This document shows, in pieces, positions 19,873 through 29,914 of a DNA stretch of 64,000 bases. The stretch lies in the NCBI RefSeq assembly GCF_000376825.1, contig NZ_AQXW01000004.1, forward strand, positions 2,604,001 to 2,668,000, written 5' to 3'. Below the pieces are notes generated by a model. The model made no database searches, was not told where the DNA came from, and saw only the letters and a program-made list of their open reading frames with translations. The translations under genes were made by a program, and so were the position numbers. Within the stretch, counting starts at the first letter, position 1. Every line of letters begins with the position of its first letter. The stretch is from Demetria terragena DSM 11295 (GTDB lineage Bacteria; Actinomycetota; Actinomycetes; Actinomycetales; Dermatophilaceae).

Positions 19873-20316
19873 ATGCCGGAATCGTCGTCGCGGGTCACGC
19901 CCGCGGTCCGACGGAAACTCGCGGTCGATCTACGACAGGTCTGCATGAAGATCAGTCGGCGCGCGCGCTTTGAAAGTGCGGATGCCATTGCGCCGCATCA
20001 GTTCTCAGTGATGGCGCACGTGGAGAAGGGGCTCGACCGGCCAGGTGCGCTCGCCCGTGAAGAGAGAATCAGCGCCCCATCTCTGACCCGGACCGTCAAC
20101 GGGCTGGTGGAGCGGGGCCTCGTCGAGAGCAATGCTGACCCGGACGATGGGCGCGCTCGGGTGATCACCCTCACCAACGCCGGGAAGCAAGCCCTCACGG
20201 ACGTCCGCCGGTCGCGTGACGCGTGGATCATCTCCCGCATCGAGGATCTGACCGACCAGGAGTGCCAGACCCTGCGGGAGGCTCAGGACATCTTGTCCCG
20301 GGTGGCGCGCGCATGA
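19873..20316 (+). CDS. MarR-family transcriptional regulator
   Basis: A 147-residue winged-helix repressor: DNA-binding region LAREERISAPSLTRTVNGLVERGLV and wing ADPDDGRARVITLTNAGKQAL, between dimerisation helices at both ends. TGGAGG lies seven bases before the ATG. It overlaps the MFS gene by four bases (ATGA), so the pair is a classic MarR-efflux unit. The inverted repeat over its promoter is the obvious operator. Likely ligands are small aromatic or lipophilic compounds exported by the MFS protein; this is inference. Confidence 0.92.
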   Translation: MPESSSRVTPAVRRKLAVDLRQVCMKISRRARFESADAIAPHQFSVMAHVEKGLDRPGALAREERISAPSLTRTVNGLVERGLVESNADPDDGRARVITLTNAGKQALTDVRRSRDAWIISRIEDLTDQECQTLREAQDILSRVARA

Positions 20317-21596
20317 GCCCGACGTTCGCCTCCCTTTCCATTCGTAACTACCGCATCTACTTCTTCGGTGGGCTGCTGTCCAACACCGGCACGTGGATGG
20401 GGCGAGTGGCCCAGGACTGGCTTGTCCTGGTCGAACTCACCAACCATGATGCGACCGCTCTCGGCATCGTGACGGCCCTCCAGTTCCTGCCCGTTGTGCT
20501 GCTCGCGCCCATTGCGGGTGCGCTCGCTGACCGGTTCAAGAAGCGGCGAGTGTTGGCCGTGACGCAGAGCGGACTCGCCGTGACGTCGGCCATCTTGGCG
20601 GTGCTCACCCTCACCGGCGCCGTCACGCTGTGGCAGGTCTATGTCTTGGCTCTCCTGCAAGGGATGTTCACGGCGGCCGACAATCCCACGCGCCAGGCGT
20701 TCGTGTCGGAGATGGTCCCGCCGGAGCGGCTAGGAAATGCGGTCGGGCTGGGTAGCGCGAGTTTCAACGCCGCTCGGTTGATCGGCCCGGGTGTTGCTGG
20801 ACTGTTGATCGCCATGGTCGGCACCGGATGGACCTTGGTGGTCAACACTTTCTCGTTCGTCGCGGTGCTCGGTGCCCTGTGGTTGATGCAGGGCTCTGAA
20901 CTTCGACCAGCACCCCGCGGCAAGGGCAAAGGCGGAATTCGTGAAGGTCTTGCCTATGTCAAGCATCGGCCGGATCTGCAACTGATCATGGTCCTGGTAT
21001 TCGTGCTGGGGACCTTTGGCATGAACTTCCAAATTACGACGGCGCTCATGGCCACGACCGTCTTCGGCAAAGGTGCGACAGAGTTCGGCCTACTGGGGTC
21101 GATTATGGCGATCGGTTCGCTCTCTGCCGCGTTAATGTCCGCGCGACGCTCCGAGCCGCGGCTGCGCGTCCTGCTCATGGCTCTTGCGGGTTTCGTGGTG
21201 GCCTCTGCGGGTGCCGCCACGGCCCCGACGTACACGCTGTTTGCGCTGTGGCTCATTCCGGTCGGGCTGATGGCACTCACCGTGCTCCCCACGGCCAACA
21301 CCATGGTGCAGTTGAGTGTGGCGCCACACATGCGGGGACGCGTGATGGCGCTCTACATGGCCGTTTTCATGGGCGGTACGCCGATTGGTGCACCGCTCAT
21401 CGGCTGGATCGGTGACGAGTGGGGAGCGCGCTGGACGATCGGTATCGGGAGTGTGGCGACCGGGATCGCGGTGGTGGCTGCAACCATGTACATCATGCGC
21501 TCCGACGACCTCCGTATTCGCTACCGCTTCCACGAGCGGCCACACCTACAGGTGCGCCGCAATGACGAGTCCGTCACGCCCGAGCGGGTCGCATGA
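20313..21596 (+). CDS. MFS efflux transporter
   Basis: 427 residues with about 12 membrane helices. The start MSPTFASLSIRNYRIYFFGG and GALADRFKKRRVL (the loop 2-3 motif) are typical of the enterobactin-exporter-like (EntS/MFS_3) group. The ATG lies inside the marR stop (ATGA), so translation is coupled; earlier in-frame codons lie within marR. A short hydrophobic reading frame follows with the same ATGA overlap. Function is probably drug or metabolite efflux under MarR control. Confidence 0.92.
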   Translation: MSPTFASLSIRNYRIYFFGGLLSNTGTWMGRVAQDWLVLVELTNHDATALGIVTALQFLPVVLLAPIAGALADRFKKRRVLAVTQSGLAVTSAILAVLTLTGAVTLWQVYVLALLQGMFTAADNPTRQAFVSEMVPPERLGNAVGLGSASFNAARLIGPGVAGLLIAMVGTGWTLVVNTFSFVAVLGALWLMQGSELRPAPRGKGKGGIREGLAYVKHRPDLQLIMVLVFVLGTFGMNFQITTALMATTVFGKGATEFGLLGSIMAIGSLSAALMSARRSEPRLRVLLMALAGFVVASAGAATAPTYTLFALWLIPVGLMALTVLPTANTMVQLSVAPHMRGRVMALYMAVFMGGTPIGAPLIGWIGDEWGARWTIGIGSVATGIAVVAATMYIMRSDDLRIRYRFHERPHLQVRRNDESVTPERVA

Positions 21597-21691
21597 TGTC
21601 GCCACGCTTTCGGCGAATCGTTGTCATCGTCGCCCTGGTTGCCCTGCTCGGTGTCAGCGTGCTGGGTGCGCTGATCCCGTTGGTGCCATAG
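21593..21691 (+). CDS. 32-residue single-pass membrane peptide coupled to the MFS gene
   Basis: The frame starts ATG-ATG inside the MFS stop (ATGA overlap) and ends in TAG. It encodes MMSPRFRR, a basic N-terminus, followed by one hydrophobic helix (about residues 9-31, IVVIVALVALLGVSVLGALIP). Such a layout is that of a small single-pass protein with its N-terminus inside. Its last 38 bases overlap the 3' end of pepN on the other strand. Not recognised as a named family. The four-base coupling and the clean membrane profile are the support; it could be a small accessory of the transporter. Confidence 0.55.
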   Translation: MMSPRFRRIVVIVALVALLGVSVLGALIPLVP

Positions 21692-24311
21692 CGAATTCCT
21701 GCGCACGCAGGTCCCGCAATAGATCGTCATACCGTTCGCTGACGACGCGGCGAAGAGCTGCAGGAGCATCCTGGTGATCGCGTAGCCAGGATGCGGCGGC
21801 GGCCGCAGCCGAGGCTTCCTCCGGCCGTTCTCCGGGCCGAAGCGATCCCTGCGGGAACAGTCCTCGGGCCATGATCGTGGCCATCGTCTGGCTGTGTTGT
21901 GACCACCACGTGGTCAACGATGCGTAGTACCGCGGCGCGTAGTCCTCGATAAGTTCAGCGCCGGATGGTTCGGTGAATCCCGCAATGAGCGCTCGGAGTT
22001 CGTCATTGGTGACATCCGCGCCGTCGGTGATGCGCTGCCAGGTCTGCTCCTTTGCTTCGACGCTGGGACGAGCAGCCCGGGCTGTGACGCAGGCCGTGTG
22101 TCCGCTCATGGATGCGTCGCGACGCAGTTCGTCAGCGAGTTCTTCCGGCGTGGTGGCGTCCTGTGCGGTGAGGCCGGTTAAGAGCATCCAACGCAACTCG
22201 CGATCAATGTCGAGGCCCTCGACGACCTGATGGCCCGAGAGCAAGTCGCGGCCACGCGGCACGCCGTTCGGCGAGTGACCCACCATCGCGGCCAGGGCCC
22301 GCGCCCAACTCTGCTGAGTGTCGCTGCTTGGCTCGCTTGCGAGCAGGCTCTCGTATGCCGTCGCGAGGTGCCTGTCGTTGGCCTCTTCTCGCTCGGGCTC
22401 CGGCACGTAGTGACACGCGGCGTACCGCGCCAGCCTCTCCACGGTGCTGACGATGAATGCCTCCGGCTCGCTGGGGAGCTGGCGCTCGACCACGTCAAGG
22501 AACTGCGACGCCGTGAATTGGGCGTCGCGGGTCGAGTTCCACAGATTTGCCCAGGCAATCCCGCGGGCGAGTGGCGAGGTGAGTGTCGAGAGGTGCTGAT
22601 CGAGCGCGCTCTGTGACGCAGTGTCAAGGGTGGCTTTTGCGTAGGTGAGGTCCTCGTCATTGACGAGGATGAGGTCGGCCCTCTCGCCGTGCGCCTCTGA
22701 TACCTCGGTGAGTTCATCCTTGGCGTCGAGGGTGAGCAGTCGAGTTCGCTCGAGCCGGTCGTCGACGACTGTGTACAGCCCGACGTTGAGATGATGTGGA
22801 CGCAGTACGGGAGAACCGGTGCTCGCGTCAATTCCCTTCTGCTGCAGCGCGAGCCGGGTGATCCGCCCCTCACCATCGCGCTCCACCAGCGGGCTGAGCG
22901 TGGTGACGCCGGAAGTCTCCAGCCACGCCCTAGACCACGAACGCAACTCACGGCCGGATGACTCTTCAAGACACGTGAGCAGATCGGACAATTCGGTACT
23001 TCCGTATGCGTGACGTTCGAAGTACGTCGCGGCCCCGGCGAAGAAGGCGTCCTCGCCGACATAGGCCATGAGTTGCTTAATGACCGAGGCGCCCTTGGCG
23101 TAGGTGATGCCATCGAAGTTCTGTCGGGCTGCTTCGAGGTCGCGAATGGTCGCCACGACGGGGTGGGTGCTGGGAAGTTGATCTGCGCGGTAGGCCTTGG
23201 CCTTGCTGCCTAGGGCGAACGAGGACCAGGCGATGTCGTACTTCGTGGCAGCTGAGCAGACGTGGTAGCCCATCAGGTCCGCGAACGATTCCTTGAGCCA
23301 GAGGCCGTCCCACCAGCGCATGGTCGCAAGATCGCCAAACCACATATGGGCCATCTCGTGCATGATCGTGTTGGTTCGCTGCGCGCGCTGGTGGACGGTG
23401 CTGTATCCACGGTGCAGGTACGTCTCGGTGAACGTGACCAGCCCGGGATTCTCCATCGCTCCGAGGTTGTACTCCGGAACGAAGATCTGGTCGTACTTGC
23501 CCCAGGGGTAGGGAAATTTGAACTTCTCGTCGTAGTACGAAAGCCCCTGCTTGGTGACCTCAAAGATGTCCGCCGTGTCGAGGTGGGCGGCCATGCTCTG
23601 CCGACAGAGCAACATGAGCGGGATGGTGTGGGAACTCCCGTCCGCACGTTCGACCTCCCACTGATCCTGAACCTGGTGGTACGGGCCAGCCACAATCGCG
23701 GTGATGTAGGTCGAGAGCGTTGGAGTCGGTGCGAATTTCACTGTCACGCAGCGGTTTCCACGGGCATTGACGATCTCGTCACGCTCAATCTCGGGCTGAC
23801 CAGAGCGCACGACCCAGCCCACCGGCGCTGTGACCTGCATGGTGAAGTGAGCCTTGAGGTCGGGCTGTTCGAAGTTGGCGAAGACCCGGCGTGCATCGGT
23901 GGGTTCGAAGTGGGTGTAGAGGTAGGTCTCCCCATCCTCGGGGTCGGTAAACCGATGCATCCCCTCCCCAGTGCGGCTGTATGCACACTGGGCTACGACG
24001 ACCAGCTCGTTGCGGTCGGCGAGTCCGGGAACGGGCAAGCGGGCGCCGTCGTAACCGGTCAGGTCGAGGTCTTCACCGTTGAGCGTCGCGCGGTCAACGG
24101 TGTCGGCGATGAGGTCGACCCAGGTGTCGGCGCCCGGCGTGGCATCGAAGTAGAGGGTGGTCCTGCTGGGGAAGGTCGTGGTGTCGGGCTGGGACGCGTC
24201 CCGCAGATCCACCTCGATGAGGTAGGACTCGGGCGTGACGATCGCAGCGCGCGCCGCGCACTCGTCCTGGCTGAGATTCGCGGTGGAGGTCACGGGAAAC
24301 AAGTCTGTCAT
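21654..24311 (-). CDS. pepN: Aminopeptidase N (M1 family metallopeptidase)
   Basis: 885 residues, the usual length for actinobacterial PepN. The N-terminal beta domain has QPDLKAHFTMQV. The exopeptidase motif GAMENPGLVTF is followed by zinc site HEMAHMWFGDL with the third ligand in WLKESFAD. A C-terminal ERAP1-like helical domain completes it. It removes N-terminal residues from peptides in the cytosol. It is followed upstream by serC on the same strand. Its end overlaps the 32-residue frame on the other strand. Confidence 0.95.
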   Translation of the reverse strand: MTDLFPVTSTANLSQDECAARAAIVTPESYLIEVDLRDASQPDTTTFPSRTTLYFDATPGADTWVDLIADTVDRATLNGEDLDLTGYDGARLPVPGLADRNELVVVAQCAYSRTGEGMHRFTDPEDGETYLYTHFEPTDARRVFANFEQPDLKAHFTMQVTAPVGWVVRSGQPEIERDEIVNARGNRCVTVKFAPTPTLSTYITAIVAGPYHQVQDQWEVERADGSSHTIPLMLLCRQSMAAHLDTADIFEVTKQGLSYYDEKFKFPYPWGKYDQIFVPEYNLGAMENPGLVTFTETYLHRGYSTVHQRAQRTNTIMHEMAHMWFGDLATMRWWDGLWLKESFADLMGYHVCSAATKYDIAWSSFALGSKAKAYRADQLPSTHPVVATIRDLEAARQNFDGITYAKGASVIKQLMAYVGEDAFFAGAATYFERHAYGSTELSDLLTCLEESSGRELRSWSRAWLETSGVTTLSPLVERDGEGRITRLALQQKGIDASTGSPVLRPHHLNVGLYTVVDDRLERTRLLTLDAKDELTEVSEAHGERADLILVNDEDLTYAKATLDTASQSALDQHLSTLTSPLARGIAWANLWNSTRDAQFTASQFLDVVERQLPSEPEAFIVSTVERLARYAACHYVPEPEREEANDRHLATAYESLLASEPSSDTQQSWARALAAMVGHSPNGVPRGRDLLSGHQVVEGLDIDRELRWMLLTGLTAQDATTPEELADELRRDASMSGHTACVTARAARPSVEAKEQTWQRITDGADVTNDELRALIAGFTEPSGAELIEDYAPRYYASLTTWWSQHSQTMATIMARGLFPQGSLRPGERPEEASAAAAAASWLRDHQDAPAALRRVVSERYDDLLRDLRAQEFAMAPTGSAHPAR

Positions 24312-24360
24312 GGGCGGCGGATCCCGGAACCGCCTATATGCATTCTGCCGAAATCAGATA

Positions 24361-26290
<1,930 letters not shown>

Positions 26291-26294
<4 letters not shown>

Positions 26295-26455
26295 CGGGCA
26301 GCCTCCTGGCGATCGGCGTATTCGGTGAGCGCCCGCTCTACCAAGGCTGAGAGGCTTTGACCTTCATCGACCGCGAGGTGCTTGATGCGGGTGATGAGGG
26401 GGCGGGGGAGATAGACGTTGAACTGGACTTTGGGACTGGTTGGCGGCTCAGGCAT
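26291..26455 (-). CDS. 54-residue ribbon-helix-helix (CopG-like) protein
   Basis: The frame starts [20 protein letters not shown] and continues with helices [12 protein letters not shown] and [16 protein letters not shown]. The strand VQFNVYLP and the two helices are the standard fold of small RHH DNA-binding proteins. Its stop overlaps the VOC start (ATGA), so both are one transcript. It is 40 bases from the divergent pdxH start and could repress that promoter or its own. RHH proteins are often antitoxins, but no toxin gene is beside it. Confidence 0.75.
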
Positions 26456-26495
26456 GACAGGATGCTAGCAATCTAGTACCGGTTAGGCTAGGGCT

Positions 26496-27176
26496 GTGAA
26501 TGAAGTCATCCGCAGCGAGTACGACGGCCATGGGTTGGACGAGGGTGCGATGCCGAGCGCCCCATGGCCGGCCATCCAGGACTGGGTCAACCACGCCAGA
26601 GCGGCCCATGATGAGCGGCCGGACGTGCCAGAACCTGATGCCTTGTCGGTGGCGACGGCTGATGCGAGCGGCAGGCCACACGTACGCACCGTCCTGTTGC
26701 GCTATCTCGCTGCCGACGGCGTCGGGTTCTATACCAACCTCGAGTCTCGCAAGGGCCGGGATCTCGCCGAGAACGCTGCGGTGGCAGCGTCGCTCACGTG
26801 GCCGACGCTCTACCGCGCGATCAGATTCGCTGGGCGCATTGAGCGACTCCCGCACGAGACGACGATGGCGTACTTCCAGAGCCGTCCATGGGGCTCGCGC
26901 ATCGGGGCGTGGGCCTCGCGTCAGTCGCAACCGGTCGCGTCACGGGCCGAGCTTGAGGCGGCCTACGCGACGGTCGCCGAGCGCTGGCCAGACTGTGGCC
27001 ACGCCGACGATGTTCCGCTGCCCGACTTCTGGGGTGGCTACCGCATCGTCTGCGACGAAGTGGAGTTCTGGGGTGGGCGGCGGAGTCGGCTGCATGACCG
27101 TTTGCTCTACGAGCGAGTAGGCGAGGGCGACCTGGACCGTGCTGGTGCCTGGACCTGTCAGCGGCTCCAACCCTGA
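26496..27176 (+). CDS. pdxH: Pyridoxamine 5'-phosphate oxidase
   Basis: 226 residues. FMN-binding split-barrel enzyme: ATADASGRPHVRTVLLRYL, GFYTNLESRKGRDLAENA, SRPWGSRIGAWASRQSQ and the C-terminal WGGRRSRLHDRLLYER and GAWTCQRLQP all match PdxH. It oxidises pyridoxamine or pyridoxine 5'-phosphate to PLP, the cofactor of the nearby SerC. The start is GTG 26496 after a GGCTAGGG ribosome site. It is divergent from the RHH-VOC pair. Confidence 0.95.
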   Translation: MNEVIRSEYDGHGLDEGAMPSAPWPAIQDWVNHARAAHDERPDVPEPDALSVATADASGRPHVRTVLLRYLAADGVGFYTNLESRKGRDLAENAAVAASLTWPTLYRAIRFAGRIERLPHETTMAYFQSRPWGSRIGAWASRQSQPVASRAELEAAYATVAERWPDCGHADDVPLPDFWGGYRIVCDEVEFWGGRRSRLHDRLLYERVGEGDLDRAGAWTCQRLQP

Positions 27177-27272
27177 GTTTAATTTTCTAGGACTTCTGCG
27201 ACGACTGGCGTGCGGAACTCGGCGAGCGGGTCTACCGTTAGTCGTATCACCGGATCCTCCCTGACCCGGCGT

Positions 27273-27354
27273 GGGTTCCGAACAGGAATCCTGGACGTCG
27301 TTGAGACGTCGACCGGTTGGCGCGATTCCCCCCTGTCCGCGCCAACCGGTCTTT
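27273..27354 (+). ncRNA. Candidate structured RNA with C6-loop terminator hairpin
   Basis: Three hairpins in a row. GGGTTCC-GAACA-GGAATCC (27273-27291); GACGTC-GTTGA-GACGTC (about 27293-27310); and a perfect 14-bp stem GACCGGTTGGCGCG with its complement (27311-27351), followed by TTT. The loop of the last holds exactly six C residues (ATTCCCCCCTGTC). The actinobacterial 6C RNA has cytosine-rich hairpin loops; here only one loop has the C6 run, so the match is partial. It may equally be just the pdxH terminator. Confidence 0.4.
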
Positions 27355-27420
27355 CCATGCCTACGCCCGAAATTCTCTTGATCTGAACTGGCCTTAAGAC
27401 CTACCGTTCAAGGACACGAG

Positions 27421-27477
27421 AGAGGAGGTGGTCCAGGAGTGAATTCTTCAAGGACGCGTGAGGTGGTCGCGCGCTAG
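27421..27477 (+). CDS. 12-residue leader frame after an unusually long Shine-Dalgarno
   Basis: AGAGGAGGTGGTCC (27421-27434) is complementary over about 14 bases to the 3' end of 16S rRNA, with a wobble. GTG 27439 follows at ribosome spacing and opens MNSSRTREVVAR, then TAG (27475-27477). The next frame (27458-27595) overlaps it. Whether the peptide matters or merely feeds ribosomes into the second frame is unknown. Confidence 0.4.
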   Translation, partial: RGGGPGVNSSRTREVVAR

Positions 27478-27595
27478 CGCGGCTCAAGTCGTCGACCGCC
27501 TCCGGGTGATCGACTGGGCGGAAGCGCTGGCAATTTCGGCCGGCCACCGCAGCCCGTGGGAGCACGAATCGTCCATCGTGCGTCCGCCTGACTAG
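27458..27595 (+). CDS. 45-residue frame overlapping a leader frame, in structured DNA
   Basis: From GTG 27458 the frame reads MRWSRASAAQVVDRLRVIDW, then AEALAISAGHRSPWEHESS, ending in RPPD and TAG. The sequence looks like a real protein (charge pattern, Trp/His-rich centre), but I do not recognise it. It overlaps the 12-residue leader by 20 bases, in the +1 frame; a +1 shift at CGC-TAG (27472-27477) would fuse them into a 52-residue product. Its 3' third forms a three-way RNA junction (27551-27611). So it may be a peptide gene, an RNA, or both. Confidence 0.4.
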   Translation: MRWSRASAAQVVDRLRVIDWAEALAISAGHRSPWEHESSIVRPPD

Positions 27596-27611
27596 GCGGA
27601 GCCCACGGGCT
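27551..27611. other. Perfect three-way-junction RNA structure
   Basis: Outer stem AGCCCGTGGG/CCCACGGGCT (27551-27560 with 27602-27611, 10 bp). Inside it, GCACGA-(8)-TCGTGC (27562-27581) and TCCGCCT-GACT-AGGCGGA (27583-27600). All three helices are perfect. It could end transcripts from both sides, as it lies ten bases beyond the DUF305 stop. Confidence 0.65.
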
Positions 27612-27621
27612 GTTTCATGCG

Positions 27622-28335
27622 CTAAGGCGCGGGTGGGACGGCGTCCCGCTTGCGCAGCATCGAGATCATCAGGTTGATCTCGGATTTCTGTCCGGCAACC
27701 ATCTTCTTCGCCAAGTCCACGACATTGGGCTCAGTGCAGGAGCTCACGCAGGCGCTGGCCATATCGACGCCAGCGCGGTGGTGGGGAATCATCAGTTGCA
27801 GATAGATGACTTCCGCGTCCTTGCCCCGCGCAGACCGCAGTTGGTCCAGTTGACCGGCCGATGCCATCCCTTGCATCCGGCCGTCAGGTTGAAGCATCGG
27901 TTTGCCGCCCGAGTGCTGGTGACCCGACCGCTTCATCCACTCCATGGGGTCTTCGGCCCGAGCCTGGGACAATCCCCAGGTCTCTAACCAGCCGCGCATC
28001 TCGCCCCGCTGGTTTTCCTGGGTGGTAGCGATGTCGTACGCCAACGTCTGAACGTCATTCGCCGTCCCAGCGCTGCGCACGATGAGCGACATGTCCACGG
28101 CCTGGCCGTGGTGCAACTGCATGTCGCGAGCAAAACCTGCGTCAGTACTGAGATCGCCTGGCCACGTCGGGCGACCGATGAACCACCCGGCGAAGAAGAC
28201 CGCGACCGCGGCGAGTAGCGCGCCGACCCACATCAGGACCTTGCGAGTGGCAAGCGGCGACGCGGTCTCCCGGAGGTACTCGTCGCTCACGCCCGCCGAC
28301 TGGCCGGAGCCCTCGGGCGCCTCTTGCTGGCTCAC
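27622..28335 (-). CDS. DUF305-family membrane-anchored protein
   Basis: 237 residues: a cytoplasmic tail, one membrane helix (about 31-53), and a four-helix DUF305 domain with His/Met-rich motifs DMQLHHGQAVDMS and LMIPHHRAGVDMAS. The DUF305 fold is ferritin-like, and the paired HH motifs suggest metal (possibly copper) binding outside the cell. It is translationally coupled (ATGA) to the DUF3105 gene before it. The exact function is unknown. Confidence 0.85.
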   Translation of the reverse strand: MSQQEAPEGSGQSAGVSDEYLRETASPLATRKVLMWVGALLAAVAVFFAGWFIGRPTWPGDLSTDAGFARDMQLHHGQAVDMSLIVRSAGTANDVQTLAYDIATTQENQRGEMRGWLETWGLSQARAEDPMEWMKRSGHQHSGGKPMLQPDGRMQGMASAGQLDQLRSARGKDAEVIYLQLMIPHHRAGVDMASACVSSCTEPNVVDLAKKMVAGQKSEINLMISMLRKRDAVPPAP

Positions 28336-28991
28336 ATGCCTCCGGCGACCTGGTCAGTGTTGGGGTCGTACGCTCCGCTGCACGCGGCGCCCGGCTCTGG
28401 CGTTTGCGGGCCCTTCCAGTACTTCTTGATGAACGCATCGATGGTGGGATCGCTCGCCGAATCGACCATGAGCTGCTTGCCCCAGGCCGTCAGCGCAATC
28501 GGCGACTTCTGCTTGTCGTCGACCGACACGAGCATGTAGTCGCCCTGCTTGCGCGCAGTGGCCTCGAGGGACTGAATTTGCTTCTTGGGCAACGAGGAGT
28601 TGTAGGTGATCCAGACCGCCCCATGTTCGAGGGAGTGCACCGCGTGCTGGGGTTTGACTGCCTTGGTGTAGATCCCGCAGTTGGCCCAGGCGGGGTGATG
28701 CTTGCCACCGACCGGCGGCTCCTGCTTATAGGTAAAGCCCGAGGTGATGTGGTCCCGGTCCAAGTCCTCATAGGACTTCACCGCTCCGAGGTCGGGCTTC
28801 TCCTGGCCGCGCACGTACGCAACGAGGCCACCGCCGATCCCGAGCAGCAATGCGACGGCGACCACCGAGGCAATGACTGCACCCCTGCGGCCATCTCGGC
28901 GCTGTTTGCGCTGGACAGGCGCGAGCTTGTCGCGCGCGCTGGCGCGGGCAGATACGCCGTCCTCTGGTGCCGTGTCGTCGTGGTCGCTCAT
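28332..28991 (-). CDS. DUF3105-family membrane protein
   Basis: 219 residues: a basic N-terminus, a membrane helix (about 39-62), and the DUF3105 domain with GGKHHPAWANCGIYTKAV and HAVHSLEHGAVWITY. The conserved His and Cys residues look like metal ligands. It starts the DUF3105-DUF305 operon, which is common in actinobacteria and often found near copper genes; none is seen here. It is divergent from the ideR gene. Confidence 0.85.
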   Translation of the reverse strand: MSDHDDTAPEDGVSARASARDKLAPVQRKQRRDGRRGAVIASVVAVALLLGIGGGLVAYVRGQEKPDLGAVKSYEDLDRDHITSGFTYKQEPPVGGKHHPAWANCGIYTKAVKPQHAVHSLEHGAVWITYNSSLPKKQIQSLEATARKQGDYMLVSVDDKQKSPIALTAWGKQLMVDSASDPTIDAFIKKYWKGPQTPEPGAACSGAYDPNTDQVAGGM

Positions 28992-29091
28992 GGACTTCCT
29001 TGCCTTGGGTATGGACGTCAGATCGCATTATGGCTGGCCAATCTGTGTCCTCGTGTCTCGGTTGTCAGGTGGAGGTGGCAGGCTGTGCACT

Positions 29092-29793
29092 GTGAGCGAC
29101 CTGATCGACACCACTGAGATGTACCTCCGCACCATCTATGACCTTGAGGAGGAGGGCATCGTTCCCCTGCGTGCGCGCATTGCCGAACGCCTCGGGCACT
29201 CGGGGCCGACCGTGAGCCAGACTGTTGCGCGCATGGAACGCGATGGGTTGCTCACCCTTGCGGGTGACCGGCACATCGAGCTCAGCGACGAAGGCCGCGT
29301 CAAAGCGACTCGGGTCATGCGCAAGCACCGGTTGGCTGAACGCCTGCTGGTTGACGTAATTGGTCTGGAGATCGAATACGTACACGACGAGGCGTGCCGG
29401 TGGGAGCACGTCATGAGTGAGCGCGTTGAGCGCAAGATTCTGGCGATGCTCAAGGAACACGGCCTTTCGCCGTACGGCAACCCCATTCCCGGCCTGGACG
29501 AACTGGGCGACGACCTTGAGGTCGAGGACTTCCGGGAGGGCGTCGTTCCGCTGACCGATGTCGCTGGGCCCGAGTCGACTCGCGCAGTGGTGCGCCGGAT
29601 CGGGGAGCCCGCACAGGCAGACACCGACACCTTGGCAGTGTTGACGGGCGCTGGAGTCCGACCGGGTGCGGCTGTCAACGTACGCACCGACGCGGGCCGG
29701 GTCATTGTGGTCGCTGAAGGGCGCCCCGATGCCGACGGGGCCTCGCTGCCACCGGACGCCGCGGTCCACGTCTTCGTCACTGCGCCGGAGTAG
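29092..29793 (+). CDS. ideR: Iron-dependent DtxR/IdeR-family repressor
   Basis: 233 residues, DtxR length. The winged helix covers 1-70 (ARIAERLGHSGPTVSQTVARMERDGL). The metal sites are complete: Met10, Cys102, Glu105 and His106 for the primary site, and His79, Glu83 and His98 for the ancillary site. Cys102 (VHDEACRWEHVMSE) marks iron-type rather than manganese-type (MntR) members. The C-terminal SH3-like domain is present. With Fe2+ it binds 19-bp operators of siderophore and storage genes. The start is GTG 29092 after GGAGGTGG. Confidence 0.93.
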   Translation: MSDLIDTTEMYLRTIYDLEEEGIVPLRARIAERLGHSGPTVSQTVARMERDGLLTLAGDRHIELSDEGRVKATRVMRKHRLAERLLVDVIGLEIEYVHDEACRWEHVMSERVERKILAMLKEHGLSPYGNPIPGLDELGDDLEVEDFREGVVPLTDVAGPESTRAVVRRIGEPAQADTDTLAVLTGAGVRPGAAVNVRTDAGRVIVVAEGRPDADGASLPPDAAVHVFVTAPE

Positions 29794-29821
29794 ATCTAGC
29801 GCCCTGACGGGCGAAGGCGGC

Positions 29822-29838
29822 GTGACCTGATCGTGACA
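29822..29838 (+). promoter_or_regulatory. MtrA-like direct repeat before the NlpC/P60 gene
   Basis: GTGACC-TGATC-GTGACA: two six-base repeats, 11 bases apart, resembling the direct-repeat sites of the actinobacterial regulator MtrA, which controls cell-wall hydrolases. It lies 77 bases before the gene start. Confidence 0.35.
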
Positions 29839-29914
29839 TTCGCCGAAGGTCTGTGTACGGTATCGATCTAGCTCTGTACGTCGGGGAATGTTCATCATCG
29901 AAAGGGTTTGCCAC

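Noticed and set aside
29794-29914. c-di-AMP riboswitch before the NlpC/P60 gene
   Set aside because: Common before such genes, but the gap is about 120 bases and lacks its conserved helices.
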